A DNA stretch of 64,000 bases from CAZIUL01 sp964542475 (GTDB taxonomy: Bacteria; Planctomycetota; B15-G4; CAYZWU01), in contig CAZIUL010000014.1 of the NCBI GenBank assembly GCA_964542475.1, forward strand, positions 1-64,000. Direction: 5' to 3'. Positions within the stretch are counted from its first letter, which is position 1; every line of letters begins with the position of its first letter. Under the pieces are notes generated by a model, which was given only the letters and a program-made list of their open reading frames with translations, did not search any database and was not told where the DNA came from. A program made the position numbers and the translations under genes. Shown in pieces: positions 17,028 through 26,560 of the stretch.

Positions 17028-19901
17028 ATGGAAAAAAGCAAAGACACAGGAAACCAACGGAAAAAACGCAGGGAAGCTGTCAAAGGACCAGGTGAAATGT
17101 CTTCCGGCCCATTCAACAGCACCAGGAAAAAAGCAGATCCGGAATCCATCCTCCGAAACAAACCCGCGCTGGAAAAAAAGCTGAAAAAGCTGTTCATGGA
17201 TATCATGGAGGAGGCAGCAGGAGAACCTTCGATTGATGAGGCCGTGCCAGGCCATCCCGACATTATCACTGAAAAAAACCAGGTAATAGGCGATTTCCGG
17301 ATCATCCGTGAAATAGGGGCCGGGGGCATGGCCAAGGTGTATGAGGCAGAACAAATCTCACTCGGTCGCCGCGTGGCCCTGAAAATCCTTCCCTCTTATC
17401 TGACCCTCTCCAAGAAAGCAACGCAGCGTTTCAAGCGTGAGGCGGAAGCGGGGAGCAGACAGCAACATCCGGGAATCGTCACCATCTACGAGATGGGCGA
17501 ATGCAACGGGGTTCAGTACATTGCACAGGAGCTCATCAAGGATGGGCATACACTTGCCCAGGGGCTTGAGAAGTTCAAGAAATCACGCGACCTGCCCCCC
17601 GTTTACTATTACAAAGCGGCAAAGGTGATTGCTGATGTGGCTGACGCTCTAGACCACGCTCATGACTCCGGAGTAATCCACAGCGACATCAAACCCGGCA
17701 ACATCCTTCTGACACAAAAAGGCTGGCCAAAGGTGGCGGACTTCGGATTCGCAAGGGTTGAAAACACGCTGTTTTTGTCACAGAGCGGTGAGTTTTCCGG
17801 CACCCCGTTCTACATGTCGCCCGAGCAGGCCGAAGGCCGCCGCAAGGAGCTGGATGCCAGGACGGATGTTTTCTCGCTTGGTGTGACGCTGTACGAGCTT
17901 CTCACCCTGGATAGGCCTTTCGACGGAAAAACATCCCAGGAGATCACCAGGAAAATCATCTCTGAGGAACCGAAAGATCCGCGAAAAGCGAACCAGGATG
18001 TGCCTTTGGACCTGTCAACGATCTGTATCAAAGCCATGGAAAAGGCGCCGGAGCACAGGTACCAATCCATGAAGGAGTTCAGCGGGGATCTCAAGCACTT
18101 CATGAAAAACGAGCCGATCGCGGCCAAACCGTGCGGAATAATCAGGAAAACCTGGAAATATGTCCGTCGCCACCGGTTGCTGACCATCGCGGCTTTGTCA
18201 TCCCTGTCCGCGGCTGCGATTCTTCTTGTTCTGCTCGCATACATATCCTCACAGCACGACAAGGTGCTCAAACTCATCCGTGAACAGTTCCTGCCGGTAA
18301 AGGAAGCGTTCAACTGGCCTGACTTATCCATATTTGGAAATCCCTGGGAATGGTGCACCAAGGCTGATCCGGATGATCCAAGCGGATACATTCTCAGATC
18401 GATCGATTTGATCGAAGCCTCTGACCTGGGAGAAGCCCTGACTCTTCTCGACGATTGCATTCCGAGATGCAGGCTCCGTAACGAAACCTGTCTCGAAAAA
18501 GACGCCCTATACCTGCGTGCCCTGGTCAAACACAGGATAATGCACGGAAAAATCGTTCATCAGCGGACAAAAACGGATCTTATCAAGGAAGCGGAGTTCG
18601 ATCTCAGCCAGGCCGGGAGCTTTGATCCCGTTTCTATGGACGCGTTTCTATGGCACCATAACGGCAAACCCTGCAGCGAAACCGAGGATGACAAATGGTG
18701 CCTGAAGCCCCTGTTGTTGAACTCCGACCACTATCTTGTTCACCTCTACCAGGGCGTCTACCTCTTTCAGGCCCTCTTTTTGGGTGGAAAAAAGATGGAG
18801 TTCGAATCAGCCATCCAGCATTTGGAAGCCGTTATCGAGAGACAGCCCCGCAGCGTCGTCGCCCTGACGTTACTCGGGCGTGTGCAGTACTTTTATGCGC
18901 GGTTCTACAACTACCTCGGAATGCTTGACGAGGCCTGTAACAACCTCAATACGGCATTAAAATACGCGGGAAACGACCCATACACCCTGATCGAGACGAC
19001 GCTGGGGCAGATCTGGCTGCTGCGCGGTGATAAGTACAAAGCATACGAGTATTTCAAAAAAATACTCGAAAGGAAAAAGCATCCCAGTAGCAAACACAAC
19101 ATCTTGAAGGGCATGGGCGAAGTCTACGCGTTTTTCAACCGCTTCGAACAAGCCAAGCAGATGTACGAAGAGGCGCTGGATCTGTTATCCGAGGATCCAC
19201 ATGTAAATGTTGCTTTTGCCGAGCTCTGTTTTCGAGAGGGTGATTTTGCAAAGGCACGGAACCACACAAATAGGGCAAAGATGAGAACTGAAGGCAAGGT
19301 CAGAGTAGAAACCAAGCTTGCGTCCGCTTATCTGATGAGCGCCCGCCTGTACATGGCCAAGGGCGATTTCGAAAAAGCGCTCGAAGATTTTCAACAAATC
19401 TCCGCGATCTCGATCCAATCTCCCAAAGATCTGAGCCTTGCCTGCCTTCTGATTGCATCAATGCCAAAGGAACACATTACCAGTGAAGCGGGCGCCATAG
19501 CGGAACTCCTGGCCAATGATGCTGTCTTGCTAGCGTGTGATTCCGCTATCAGCAACAGTGCCGCGGCCAGTGCATTCTTCCTCAAGGGAAAACACGGGGA
19601 TTCTCTTGCCAACATCGACAAGGCCATAAATATCAGAGAGCACTGGCCGCCGGATATAAAAATGCATCGCTGGGCTGAGAACGCGCGCGACATGTACCTT
19701 CTCGCACTGGCTCATCATGGGATCGCGTCCACGCTCGATGCCGGGCAGGAAAAATCTAATCAGGAAAATATGGCGGCTGAACAGCTTAAAAAAGCTGAAG
19801 AGCTGTACCTTGAAAACTCGGACAAGGGTTCTCCAGTCACCTACCCGGAAATCATCGAGGGGTTCCGCAACAAGGCCTTAAAGGCACTGCAATCCCGATA
19901 A
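17028..19901 (+). CDS. Membrane Ser/Thr protein kinase with C-terminal TPR sensor
   Basis: Pkn-type kinase, 957 residues from this ATG. The domain starts at about 88 and has a glycine loop GAGGMAKV (from 97), ATP-binding Lys119 (VALKIL), the catalytic loop HSDIKPGN with Asp220, DFGFARV and a SPEQA activation segment end. The usual HRD arginine is Ser219, so this is a non-RD kinase. A membrane helix (about 383-406) follows, then a long TPR region (about 500-940), probably outside the cytoplasm. The frame is open back to 16920, but 16920-17027 is AT-rich and holds promoter-like TATTAT (16944-16949); the start at 17028 is therefore preferred although its ribosome site is weak. Divergent from the ECF sigma gene. 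Confidence 0.85.
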   Translation: MEKSKDTGNQRKKRREAVKGPGEMSSGPFNSTRKKADPESILRNKPALEKKLKKLFMDIMEEAAGEPSIDEAVPGHPDIITEKNQVIGDFRIIREIGAGGMAKVYEAEQISLGRRVALKILPSYLTLSKKATQRFKREAEAGSRQQHPGIVTIYEMGECNGVQYIAQELIKDGHTLAQGLEKFKKSRDLPPVYYYKAAKVIADVADALDHAHDSGVIHSDIKPGNILLTQKGWPKVADFGFARVENTLFLSQSGEFSGTPFYMSPEQAEGRRKELDARTDVFSLGVTLYELLTLDRPFDGKTSQEITRKIISEEPKDPRKANQDVPLDLSTICIKAMEKAPEHRYQSMKEFSGDLKHFMKNEPIAAKPCGIIRKTWKYVRRHRLLTIAALSSLSAAAILLVLLAYISSQHDKVLKLIREQFLPVKEAFNWPDLSIFGNPWEWCTKADPDDPSGYILRSIDLIEASDLGEALTLLDDCIPRCRLRNETCLEKDALYLRALVKHRIMHGKIVHQRTKTDLIKEAEFDLSQAGSFDPVSMDAFLWHHNGKPCSETEDDKWCLKPLLLNSDHYLVHLYQGVYLFQALFLGGKKMEFESAIQHLEAVIERQPRSVVALTLLGRVQYFYARFYNYLGMLDEACNNLNTALKYAGNDPYTLIETTLGQIWLLRGDKYKAYEYFKKILERKKHPSSKHNILKGMGEVYAFFNRFEQAKQMYEEALDLLSEDPHVNVAFAELCFREGDFAKARNHTNRAKMRTEGKVRVETKLASAYLMSARLYMAKGDFEKALEDFQQISAISIQSPKDLSLACLLIASMPKEHITSEAGAIAELLANDAVLLACDSAISNSAAASAFFLKGKHGDSLANIDKAINIREHWPPDIKMHRWAENARDMYLLALAHHGIASTLDAGQEKSNQENMAAEQLKKAEELYLENSDKGSPVTYPEIIEGFRNKALKALQSR

Positions 19902-19957
19902 ACTTTTCTTTTGGACCCGAACCCTCTCCCCGAACTCTTAACTCTGAAGAGCACAAG

Positions 19958-22900
19958 CTATCGCTTATGCTCTTTCTCCCGAAACCGCTGATGCACCTGG
20001 TGAGCAAAGGTGGAGAGGTTGGTCTTCCGGTTTGGAAGCACTGTTCCATCGTAGATCATATCGATGTACGGAGCATACCCCCGCATCCTGCTTTTCAGTA
20101 TCGAGGACGCGATTGTCGAGGGCATGCATGTGAACGGCATGGCGTTGACCACCCCGTCGAACCCGGAGTGCACGAACGCCAGGGCAGCGCCTATGCTGAG
20201 GATCGCTTCTCCCCTAAGCTCCGGCGTGAGCAGGTCACCTGCCTTGTCCAGGAGCTCGGAAACCGAATGATCGGCAAAGCCCGCCAGCAGCCGTGCAAAA
20301 GGGGCGAAAAGCTGCATGTGGGTTCTTCTCTGCCACCAGTTCGCAACATAAAGCGATCCTAGCTCCTTCCATACAGAAGGACGGCCAAAAGCCTTTTTCC
20401 TCTTTGCGGCCGATATGAAGCCAAGAGTGGAATAGTCAATCCATTCCGTAACCGGTGAGGTCACAGTCTCCGTGCCGAGCTTCTCGAGCTCCCTTTTCAG
20501 TTGTTGGTTCGTGTGTTCGTGAGAACGGACATATATCTCTCCGACAACCCCGACCCGCGGCCGTTCCTCTTCGCTGACCGGGATCGCTTCGAACAAGCGC
20601 GCAGCTTCCGTAGCGGCATCGAGTACGGCTCTCACGCGTCCCGTTCCAACCGCCTGCGCCCCGAGCTTCATGCACGCTTCAAAGGCACGATCCGATTCTC
20701 CGGCGCATTTCTCGTACGGCCGCACCCTGCATCGCGCCATCTCCAGAAGATCGCTCAGGGCAAGGCCTGCATATGCAAGCTTCCTGAACTCCCTCGCCTG
20801 AACCTTGTCCAGCAGACCGCCGCACTGATAGGCATCCTCGGAGTTCGGGGAAATGATGGGAATGTCGTGATAACCGTATGTATCCAGAAGCATCCGATGA
20901 AGCCGGCTGTACTGTCCGAACCGACAGGGACCGTCAGCGGACGGCATAAAGAAGGCTGTACCGTTCTCGATGTCGCTTCCCCGCTCCCGCAGCCTCGTGA
21001 TCTGATGGAACATGTCTCCGGTCGTTACCGTGCACGGAAAGCATTCCTTTCCTGATGTGTTCCTCCGCCCGAACTCCAGCCCTTCTGAAGTGTATGTAGG
21101 TATCACATCGCTGTTTATTCCCAGTGCCCTGAAAGCGGCGGCAATCATGAAAGCGCCATCTCCCATGAACGGCACGTAAACCGTCCTTTCCATGAGTTGC
21201 GTTGACGCCTTCCCGGTGCAAACAGGAATCGCCTTCTTCCTGACCCCGGGCTTGTGGTTTCTTATCACGTCCAGAAACGCCAGCAGCCTGGTTTCCACAC
21301 CGGCCCCGGCGGAATGTTCATCAAGTTCCAGCTCCAGGTACGGCCTGCCGATGCGCCGCATCTCGCGGCTGAAATAATGAAGAACAAACGAGTCCGGCCC
21401 GCACGAAAAGGAGGTTAGGTATAGGCCGAACAAGCGCTCATCCCTGTCCAGAAACCCGGCCGCGCGAAGAATATCGTCCCCGAATCCCCAGTACATTCCC
21501 TTGTAGTCGCCTGAGGTGTTCACCTCCCCGATATCAAGAAACTCCATTGGCAGGGCAACGACCCCGAGACGGGAAAAGGTCCTGAAAAGGTTGAGGTTGG
21601 TGCGCGCGTCGTAAAGCGCATACGGCCTCGAAACAACCACCACAGCGCGCTTCAGGTCGGAGCTGTTCAGGGCCGCCCTGCCGATCGCCCGGATCTCCCT
21701 GGAAAAGATGTCAAGCGCACGCCGGGCTTTCTCCCAGGCATCGCGGAAGTTTGCGAGCTTCAGGCCCAGCCTCTCAAACTCCGAACGAAACGCTTTCTCC
21801 ATTCCGCGGCGCCCCTCATGCAGGCGTAACACAGGGTGGATCGAACTCGACTCGCTCAGCCCGACCGCAGCTTTCATCATGTGAAAGTTGCCCTGCTGGA
21901 ACGGGCAATAGAATCCGCGCCTTCCGCTGTCCCCCCCATCCATCTCGACAAGCACCGGAACGAACATGAAGTCACACCGTCCATCGAGTGCCAGTGTGTG
22001 CCCGTGAGCCAGCTTCACCGGAAAACAGGCATCGCATGTCATTGCCGATATACCGGCCAACACGATCTCCTCATCGGTTTTCGGAGAAATGACAGGCATG
22101 AAACCCATCTCGTAAAAAAGATGCACCCAGAAAAGACCAAGCTGATGAAAGCTCAGCGCCCGCGGTATCCCAACCAGCGGCCGCCCGTTCGTGTTCCTCC
22201 TGTGGCCGAGTTCCTCAAGGGGGATGTACCTGCCCTTCATCGCCTTGAACCACAGCCGGTTCCTGATCGAAAAGAAATCCGGAGCTTTTTTTCTTCGAAC
22301 CGGAACCAGCGAGCCCTCGTGCAGGCCGCAGTCGCCGCCGTAGACCGCCCTCTTCCCGCCCACGTGGTAGACCTGAAGCTTGCACTTGTTGTGACACTTT
22401 TTGTTGTCCGTGCAGACATCCTCCTCGTGAACAAACTGCTCGTCCTTGACACCGAAACCGTGAAAGCGTGTGCGGTAGCCGGGCTCTTTCTCGCGGATAC
22501 GGGCAACCTCGTCGCGCGCGTGAAGGGCGGCGCCGATGGCCCCTATGACCTCGCGGTCCGGAAGCGTTATGATCCGCTTTCCAACGATTTGTTCGAATGC
22601 GGCCACCACAGCCTTGTTCAGCGAAGGCCCGCCCTGAAAGGAGATAACCTCTCCGATCCCGCCCTTGCCCTTAACGCGGTTGAGGTAGTTGTGCACGACC
22701 GCACAGGCAAGACCTGCCAGCAGGTCCCTGGTAGAAGCACCCTGTTGAAGGAGGCTCATCATGTCCGATTCCATGAACACCGTGCAGCGTTCCGCCAGCT
22801 TCAGAGGCTGTTTCGATTCCATGGCCAGCCTCTCGTACTCTCCGTCGATCGCAACGCCCAGCTTGTTCGCCATCTCCTCGAGAAAAGAGCCGGTGCCCGC

Positions 22901-24289
22901 AGCGCAGACCTTGTTCATCCTGAAATCCTGAACCGCCCCGCGAACAAGCCGCGTGTACTTCGCGTCCTGTCCGCCTAGCTCGAAGATCGTGTCAACATCA
23001 GGTTTTTTATGAACAGTTCCGAGCGCATGCGCCGTGATCTCGTTGACCACATCGTCCGCTCCCACGAAAAGCGAAGCCACCTCCCTCCCGGATCCGGTCG
23101 TTCCAGCGCCGAGAACTTCGGCTCCATGGCCGAACCTCTCGACCAGGTGGCGAAAGCATTTTTTTATGGCAAGTATCGGCCTGCCTTCGGTGGGTATGTA
23201 ACGCTTGTAGAGCAGGCTCCCGTCAGGACGGATCAGAACCGCCTTGGTGGTCGTCGAGCCAACGTCGAGGCCCAGGTAACACTCCGTCTTTTCCAGCATT
23301 GGGGGTGGCGCTTCTTCCCGGCTTTCGCCCGTATATGAGGACAGGGCAAGCTTCAAACGCGAACCCCTCGGAGCTTTTACATGTCTCATATCAGAAAGGG
23401 AAGCGAGTTTCCCTGCGGTAAGCCGGCCGGATTTTCGATCCTCTCTTGCCTTGAGAACGGCCCCCAGCGCCCCGAGTTCATAAGCATGTTCAGGGACCAG
23501 GACCGTCTCGCCCAGTAGCTCCTCGAAAGAGATGCGCACGAGCCTGTTCATTGCGCACCCGCCAATCATGTACACCGGGCCGCGCACCGGAATGTTGCTT
23601 ATGAGAGTCGATTTGAAGCTCTTGGCAACCCCTCTGTGCAGCCCGCGTATGATATGCTTCGTCTTGATACCGCGGTTCTGCAAATGAATCATATCGGACT
23701 TGGTAAACACCGTGCACCTGCAGGCCACGCTTGCAGGATCGTCAGATTCCATACCCAGCTCAACGAAACGATCGAGTGTGTTCTCGATCCTTTGTTGAGG
23801 ATCTTCAATCCCCTGCAGCGTGTGTTCATCCATGAAGATCCTTTCGGCCTGCTGGTCGATAAACGAGCCGGTGCCCGCCGCGCATGCCTCGTTCAGCTTG
23901 AACTCCCTCAGGTTCGCCCGACCGTTCATGCTTTCACCCAGGCTGAAAAAGGCGCTGTCGAATCCGCCGATGGAAACAACGCTTCCCGCTTCCGGCGCCG
24001 TGCGCGACATCCCGGCCAGGGAGGCGCTGGTTTCGGTTTCGTAGGGAAGATCAAGCGATCTTGCCACCGCCTCGCCGTGCGTACCCGTGAACGCAACGGT
24101 ATCTATCCAGCAGGAACCGAGCTCTTCCAGAAGAGCTTTGTATTCGCGCGGAAGCAAATCTAGGAATCGACCGAAGTGACGCAGGTACGGCCTGGCCCCC
24201 ACGACCGCTCCTGAGCCGTCAACAGCGACCATGTTGATGCTCACCGAGCCTATGTCGATGCCAATGCTGAATGTGGATGTATATATCAT
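19958..24289 (-). CDS. Double BadF/BcrD-type 2-hydroxyacyl-CoA dehydratase activase fused to DUF2229-like region
   Basis: A 1,443-residue cytoplasmic protein. Two tandem ASKHA ATPase domains (about 8-280 and 335-600) each keep both cluster-cysteine motifs of HgdC-type activases: CAAGTGSF (Cys136 in the first) and CRCTVF or ERCTVF. The activases use ATP to push an electron from a shared 4Fe-4S cluster into a dehydratase. A Cys-rich segment (KKCHNKCKLQVYHVGG...GDCGLHEG) and a DUF2229 / HgdB-like region (RPLVGIPRALSF, TCDACFPVKLAHGH) follow, extending to the end. Such giant fusions occur in anaerobes; the substrate is unknown. ATG 24289 is used so that the protein begins just before FSIGIDIGSVS. 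Converges on the kinase gene. Confidence 0.88.
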   Translation of the reverse strand: MIYTSTFSIGIDIGSVSINMVAVDGSGAVVGARPYLRHFGRFLDLLPREYKALLEELGSCWIDTVAFTGTHGEAVARSLDLPYETETSASLAGMSRTAPEAGSVVSIGGFDSAFFSLGESMNGRANLREFKLNEACAAGTGSFIDQQAERIFMDEHTLQGIEDPQQRIENTLDRFVELGMESDDPASVACRCTVFTKSDMIHLQNRGIKTKHIIRGLHRGVAKSFKSTLISNIPVRGPVYMIGGCAMNRLVRISFEELLGETVLVPEHAYELGALGAVLKAREDRKSGRLTAGKLASLSDMRHVKAPRGSRLKLALSSYTGESREEAPPPMLEKTECYLGLDVGSTTTKAVLIRPDGSLLYKRYIPTEGRPILAIKKCFRHLVERFGHGAEVLGAGTTGSGREVASLFVGADDVVNEITAHALGTVHKKPDVDTIFELGGQDAKYTRLVRGAVQDFRMNKVCAAGTGSFLEEMANKLGVAIDGEYERLAMESKQPLKLAERCTVFMESDMMSLLQQGASTRDLLAGLACAVVHNYLNRVKGKGGIGEVISFQGGPSLNKAVVAAFEQIVGKRIITLPDREVIGAIGAALHARDEVARIREKEPGYRTRFHGFGVKDEQFVHEEDVCTDNKKCHNKCKLQVYHVGGKRAVYGGDCGLHEGSLVPVRRKKAPDFFSIRNRLWFKAMKGRYIPLEELGHRRNTNGRPLVGIPRALSFHQLGLFWVHLFYEMGFMPVISPKTDEEIVLAGISAMTCDACFPVKLAHGHTLALDGRCDFMFVPVLVEMDGGDSGRRGFYCPFQQGNFHMMKAAVGLSESSSIHPVLRLHEGRRGMEKAFRSEFERLGLKLANFRDAWEKARRALDIFSREIRAIGRAALNSSDLKRAVVVVSRPYALYDARTNLNLFRTFSRLGVVALPMEFLDIGEVNTSGDYKGMYWGFGDDILRAAGFLDRDERLFGLYLTSFSCGPDSFVLHYFSREMRRIGRPYLELELDEHSAGAGVETRLLAFLDVIRNHKPGVRKKAIPVCTGKASTQLMERTVYVPFMGDGAFMIAAAFRALGINSDVIPTYTSEGLEFGRRNTSGKECFPCTVTTGDMFHQITRLRERGSDIENGTAFFMPSADGPCRFGQYSRLHRMLLDTYGYHDIPIISPNSEDAYQCGGLLDKVQAREFRKLAYAGLALSDLLEMARCRVRPYEKCAGESDRAFEACMKLGAQAVGTGRVRAVLDAATEAARLFEAIPVSEEERPRVGVVGEIYVRSHEHTNQQLKRELEKLGTETVTSPVTEWIDYSTLGFISAAKRKKAFGRPSVWKELGSLYVANWWQRRTHMQLFAPFARLLAGFADHSVSELLDKAGDLLTPELRGEAILSIGAALAFVHSGFDGVVNAMPFTCMPSTIASSILKSRMRGYAPYIDMIYDGTVLPNRKTNLSTFAHQVHQRFREKEHKR

Positions 24290-24399
24290 CTTACCGGCCC
24301 TGACCCATGGATCCTGTGGAACGCATATGATGCACCGCATAGTTAATGGTCATCGGGAGGAAAAATCAATAGGGCATTATTACAAAGAAGGGGCCAGGG

Positions 24400-24540
24400 A
24401 AGAAAAGAGGCGGCAACAGAGTGCCGCCCTCCAGGGAGAAGTAGATGCGCCGGTTGGACAATGGAGGGCGCCGCTCCGTCGGCGCCGGAACTGAAGGCGG
24501 CAACAGAGTGCCGCCCGCCAGGGAGAAATAGATGTGCCGG
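24400..24540 (+). repeat. Dispersed hairpin repeat family B, tandem one-and-a-half copy
   Basis: GGCGGCAACAGAGTGCCGCC occurs twice (about 24409 and 24496), with GGCGCC-GCTCCGTC-GGCGCC between, plus GGGAGAAgTAGATGnGCCGG twice. It occupies most of the 314-base gap between the activase and decarboxylase genes. Outside it only a short unexplained segment (24541-24603) remains. Confidence 0.8.
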
Positions 24541-24603
24541 AAGAACAACGGAAATATGGGACAGTCACCTATTTTACTGTTTTACGCGGGCGAAGCCCCG
24601 CGG

Positions 24604-25734
24604 TCAGGATGCGAGTGTTGCGAGTATGACACCGGCAGCCACCGCCGAACCGATCACTCCGGCGATATTCGGTGCCATGGCGTGCATGATCAGAAAGTTC
24701 TGAGGATCTTCCCTTGCGCCCACCATCTGGCAGACCCTTGCCGAATAAGGCACGGCTGACACGCCAGCGGCACCTATGATCGGGTTGATCTTTGTTTTGA
24801 AAACCAGGTTCATGCCCTTGGCAAACAGCACTCCCGTAGCGGTTGCAACCGCAAACGAAAAGGCTCCGAGCGCAAAGATCTTGATCGAGTCCGATGTCAG
24901 GAACCGTGTGGCGTCTGTTGAGGTGCCCACTGTCAGCCCCAGAAGGATCGTGATGATATCGGTGAAAGCGTTCCGCGCGGTGTTGGCCAGGCGCTCGGTT
25001 ACCCCGCACTCCTTGAGCAGGTTCCCGAAAAAAAGCATGCCGAGCAAAGGAATGGCAGCGGGCGCGATGAAGCCGGTGGCCAGGAATGCGACTATCGGAA
25101 AGACGATCCGAACGCGCTTACTGACCGGTTTCGTGGGTTTCATGCGGATGAGCCGCTCCTTTTTTGTGGTCAGCAACTTGATGATGGGCGGCTGGATCAC
25201 GGGTACAAGCGCCATGTACGAATATGCGGCAATGGCGATGGCGCCGAGGAAGTGCGGCGCCAGTTTCGAGGACAAAAAGATCGCGGTAGGCCCGTCCGCT
25301 CCTCCAATTATCGCTATTGCCGCGGCGTCTGACATCTTGTCGAAGCCGATAAGAAGAGCCCCTACAAGCGTGAGAAATATGCCTGCCTGGGCGGCAGCGC
25401 CAAGGATTATCAGGCGCGGATTGGAAAGCATGGCGGAGAAATCCGTCATGGCGCCGATACCGAGAAAAATCAACGGCGGATACCAGCCCTGGCTGACCCC
25501 CTGGTACAGTATCTGGAGCACGCTCCCGTCTTCGTACACACCGATCCGCATCCCGGCGGCGTAAGGGATGTTTCCTATCAGGATTCCAAACCCGATGGGA
25601 ACCAGAAGAAGCGGTTCGTAATCCTTCTTGACGGCAAGAAAAATGAAGAGACACCCTACAGCCAGCATCAACAAGCGGCCGAAAGTGAAGTTCCCAATTG
25701 CGCCGGCTTGCAGAAAATCAAGAAGGATATCCAT
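24604..25734 (-). CDS. Sodium-pumping decarboxylase beta subunit (OadB / GcdB / MmdB)
   Basis: Integral membrane subunit of 376 residues with about nine hydrophobic segments. It decarboxylates carboxybiotin and drives sodium ions out. Family signatures are present: GIGAMTDFSAMLSNP, GGADGPTAIF (containing the essential Asp), TDIITILLGLTVG and NPIIGAAGVSAVPYSARV. Length is typical of GcdB/MmdB. Downstream of the biotin carrier, gamma and carboxyltransferase genes in one leftward operon. Which acyl-CoA (methylmalonyl or glutaconyl) or oxaloacetate is used depends on the carboxyltransferase. Confidence 0.93.
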   Translation of the reverse strand: MDILLDFLQAGAIGNFTFGRLLMLAVGCLFIFLAVKKDYEPLLLVPIGFGILIGNIPYAAGMRIGVYEDGSVLQILYQGVSQGWYPPLIFLGIGAMTDFSAMLSNPRLIILGAAAQAGIFLTLVGALLIGFDKMSDAAAIAIIGGADGPTAIFLSSKLAPHFLGAIAIAAYSYMALVPVIQPPIIKLLTTKKERLIRMKPTKPVSKRVRIVFPIVAFLATGFIAPAAIPLLGMLFFGNLLKECGVTERLANTARNAFTDIITILLGLTVGTSTDATRFLTSDSIKIFALGAFSFAVATATGVLFAKGMNLVFKTKINPIIGAAGVSAVPYSARVCQMVGAREDPQNFLIMHAMAPNIAGVIGSAVAAGVILATLAS

Positions 25735-25757
25735 GGTATCACACCGTCTGTTTCGAG

Positions 25758-26177
25758 TTATTCGATCCGAGCTACGGTCTGGCCCTCACGGATTGCGTTG
25801 CCCCCGGACACCTCCAGCGTCTTTATCCTTCCGTCTGATGGAGAGGATATTTCGGTCTCCATCTTCATGGCCTCGACAATTATCAAAGCCTGCCCCTTCT
25901 CGACCTGATCGCCTTCTTTGCACTTCACCTCAATAACGGTTCCGGCGATCGGAGAGATAACCATCCCATTCGCTGCGGCGGCATGGACAGGAGGCACCGG
26001 CGCAGGTGTCGTTGCCTGCCTCGGTGCGGAAACATTCGAGGCACATGGAGCAGTTCGATGCTCGTGCTGGCAAATCGATGGAAGAGAGGGCGCGGCTCCG
26101 TTCCCCTCGTCCAGAACCTCCACATCCACTTCATAGGCAACGCCATGAACAGTAACTTTAAGTTTCACTGGTCCCAT
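25758..26177 (-). CDS. Biotin carboxyl carrier subunit of the sodium-pumping decarboxylase
   Basis: A 139-residue biotin carrier: an N-terminal strand (KLKVTVHGVAYEVDVEVL), a Pro/Ala linker (about 45-70) and a C-terminal biotinyl domain with EAMKME, in which the Lys carries biotin. It shuttles the carboxyl group from the carboxyltransferase to the membrane beta subunit. The ATG at 26177 is chosen because the upstream in-frame extension overlaps the gamma gene and lacks family features. The linker is short compared with GcdC or OadA. Confidence 0.9.
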   Translation of the reverse strand: MGPVKLKVTVHGVAYEVDVEVLDEGNGAAPSLPSICQHEHRTAPCASNVSAPRQATTPAPVPPVHAAAANGMVISPIAGTVIEVKCKEGDQVEKGQALIIVEAMKMETEISSPSDGRIKTLEVSGGNAIREGQTVARIE

Positions 26178-26203
26178 CCTTAACTTCGAAAAACAAGTCC
26201 GTC

Positions 26204-26542
26204 CTATTTTTTCAAAACATGCGATCCATGAAGAACAGCCCGCCCGTACATGGACCACCGCCCCTTTTGTGGATTGCCCGGCATGATTCTCCGAACGCTT
26301 CTGACGCGCGCTCGGCGCGACAGCACGGCTGCGGCAACCGACGCGATTATGAAGATCGTGGTCTTGTCGATCGTCGGCGGCTTCCGGAGCGCTTCTTGGC
26401 CCTCTTTGTTCTCACGCTCCCTCCAGCCAACATCTAGCATGCGCACAAGCGCCACCAGGCAAGCGATCAGAAAAAGCACCACGAAGACAACGCTCAAGCC
26501 TATCAGGGAAAACCTGATTCCAAACTCCACTGTTTCCGACAT
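26204..26542 (-). CDS. Sodium-pumping decarboxylase gamma/delta subunit (OadG-like)
   Basis: A small membrane protein of 112 residues. One membrane helix (about 12-35, GLSVVFVVLFLIACLVALV) is followed by a charged loop, a second conserved segment (TIFIIASVAAAVLSRRARVR) and a short tail (GRWSMYGRAVLHGS). This layout matches the OadG/MmdD family that tethers the carboxyltransferase to the membrane complex. Lies between the carboxyltransferase and biotin carrier genes, 26-27 bases from the latter. Confidence 0.85.
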   Translation of the reverse strand: MSETVEFGIRFSLIGLSVVFVVLFLIACLVALVRMLDVGWRERENKEGQEALRKPPTIDKTTIFIIASVAAAVLSRRARVRSVRRIMPGNPQKGRWSMYGRAVLHGSHVLKK

Positions 26543-26560
26543 AACACATCTCGATTCGAA

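Noticed and set aside
21836..22978. Long open frame antisense to the dehydratase activase
   Set aside because: The opposite strand encodes conserved ASKHA and cysteine motifs throughout; the antisense product is rich in His, Arg and Val with no family features.
24400..24540. Repeated units considered as a small CRISPR array
   Set aside because: The units are palindromic hairpins dispersed at five loci, without regular spacers or cas genes.
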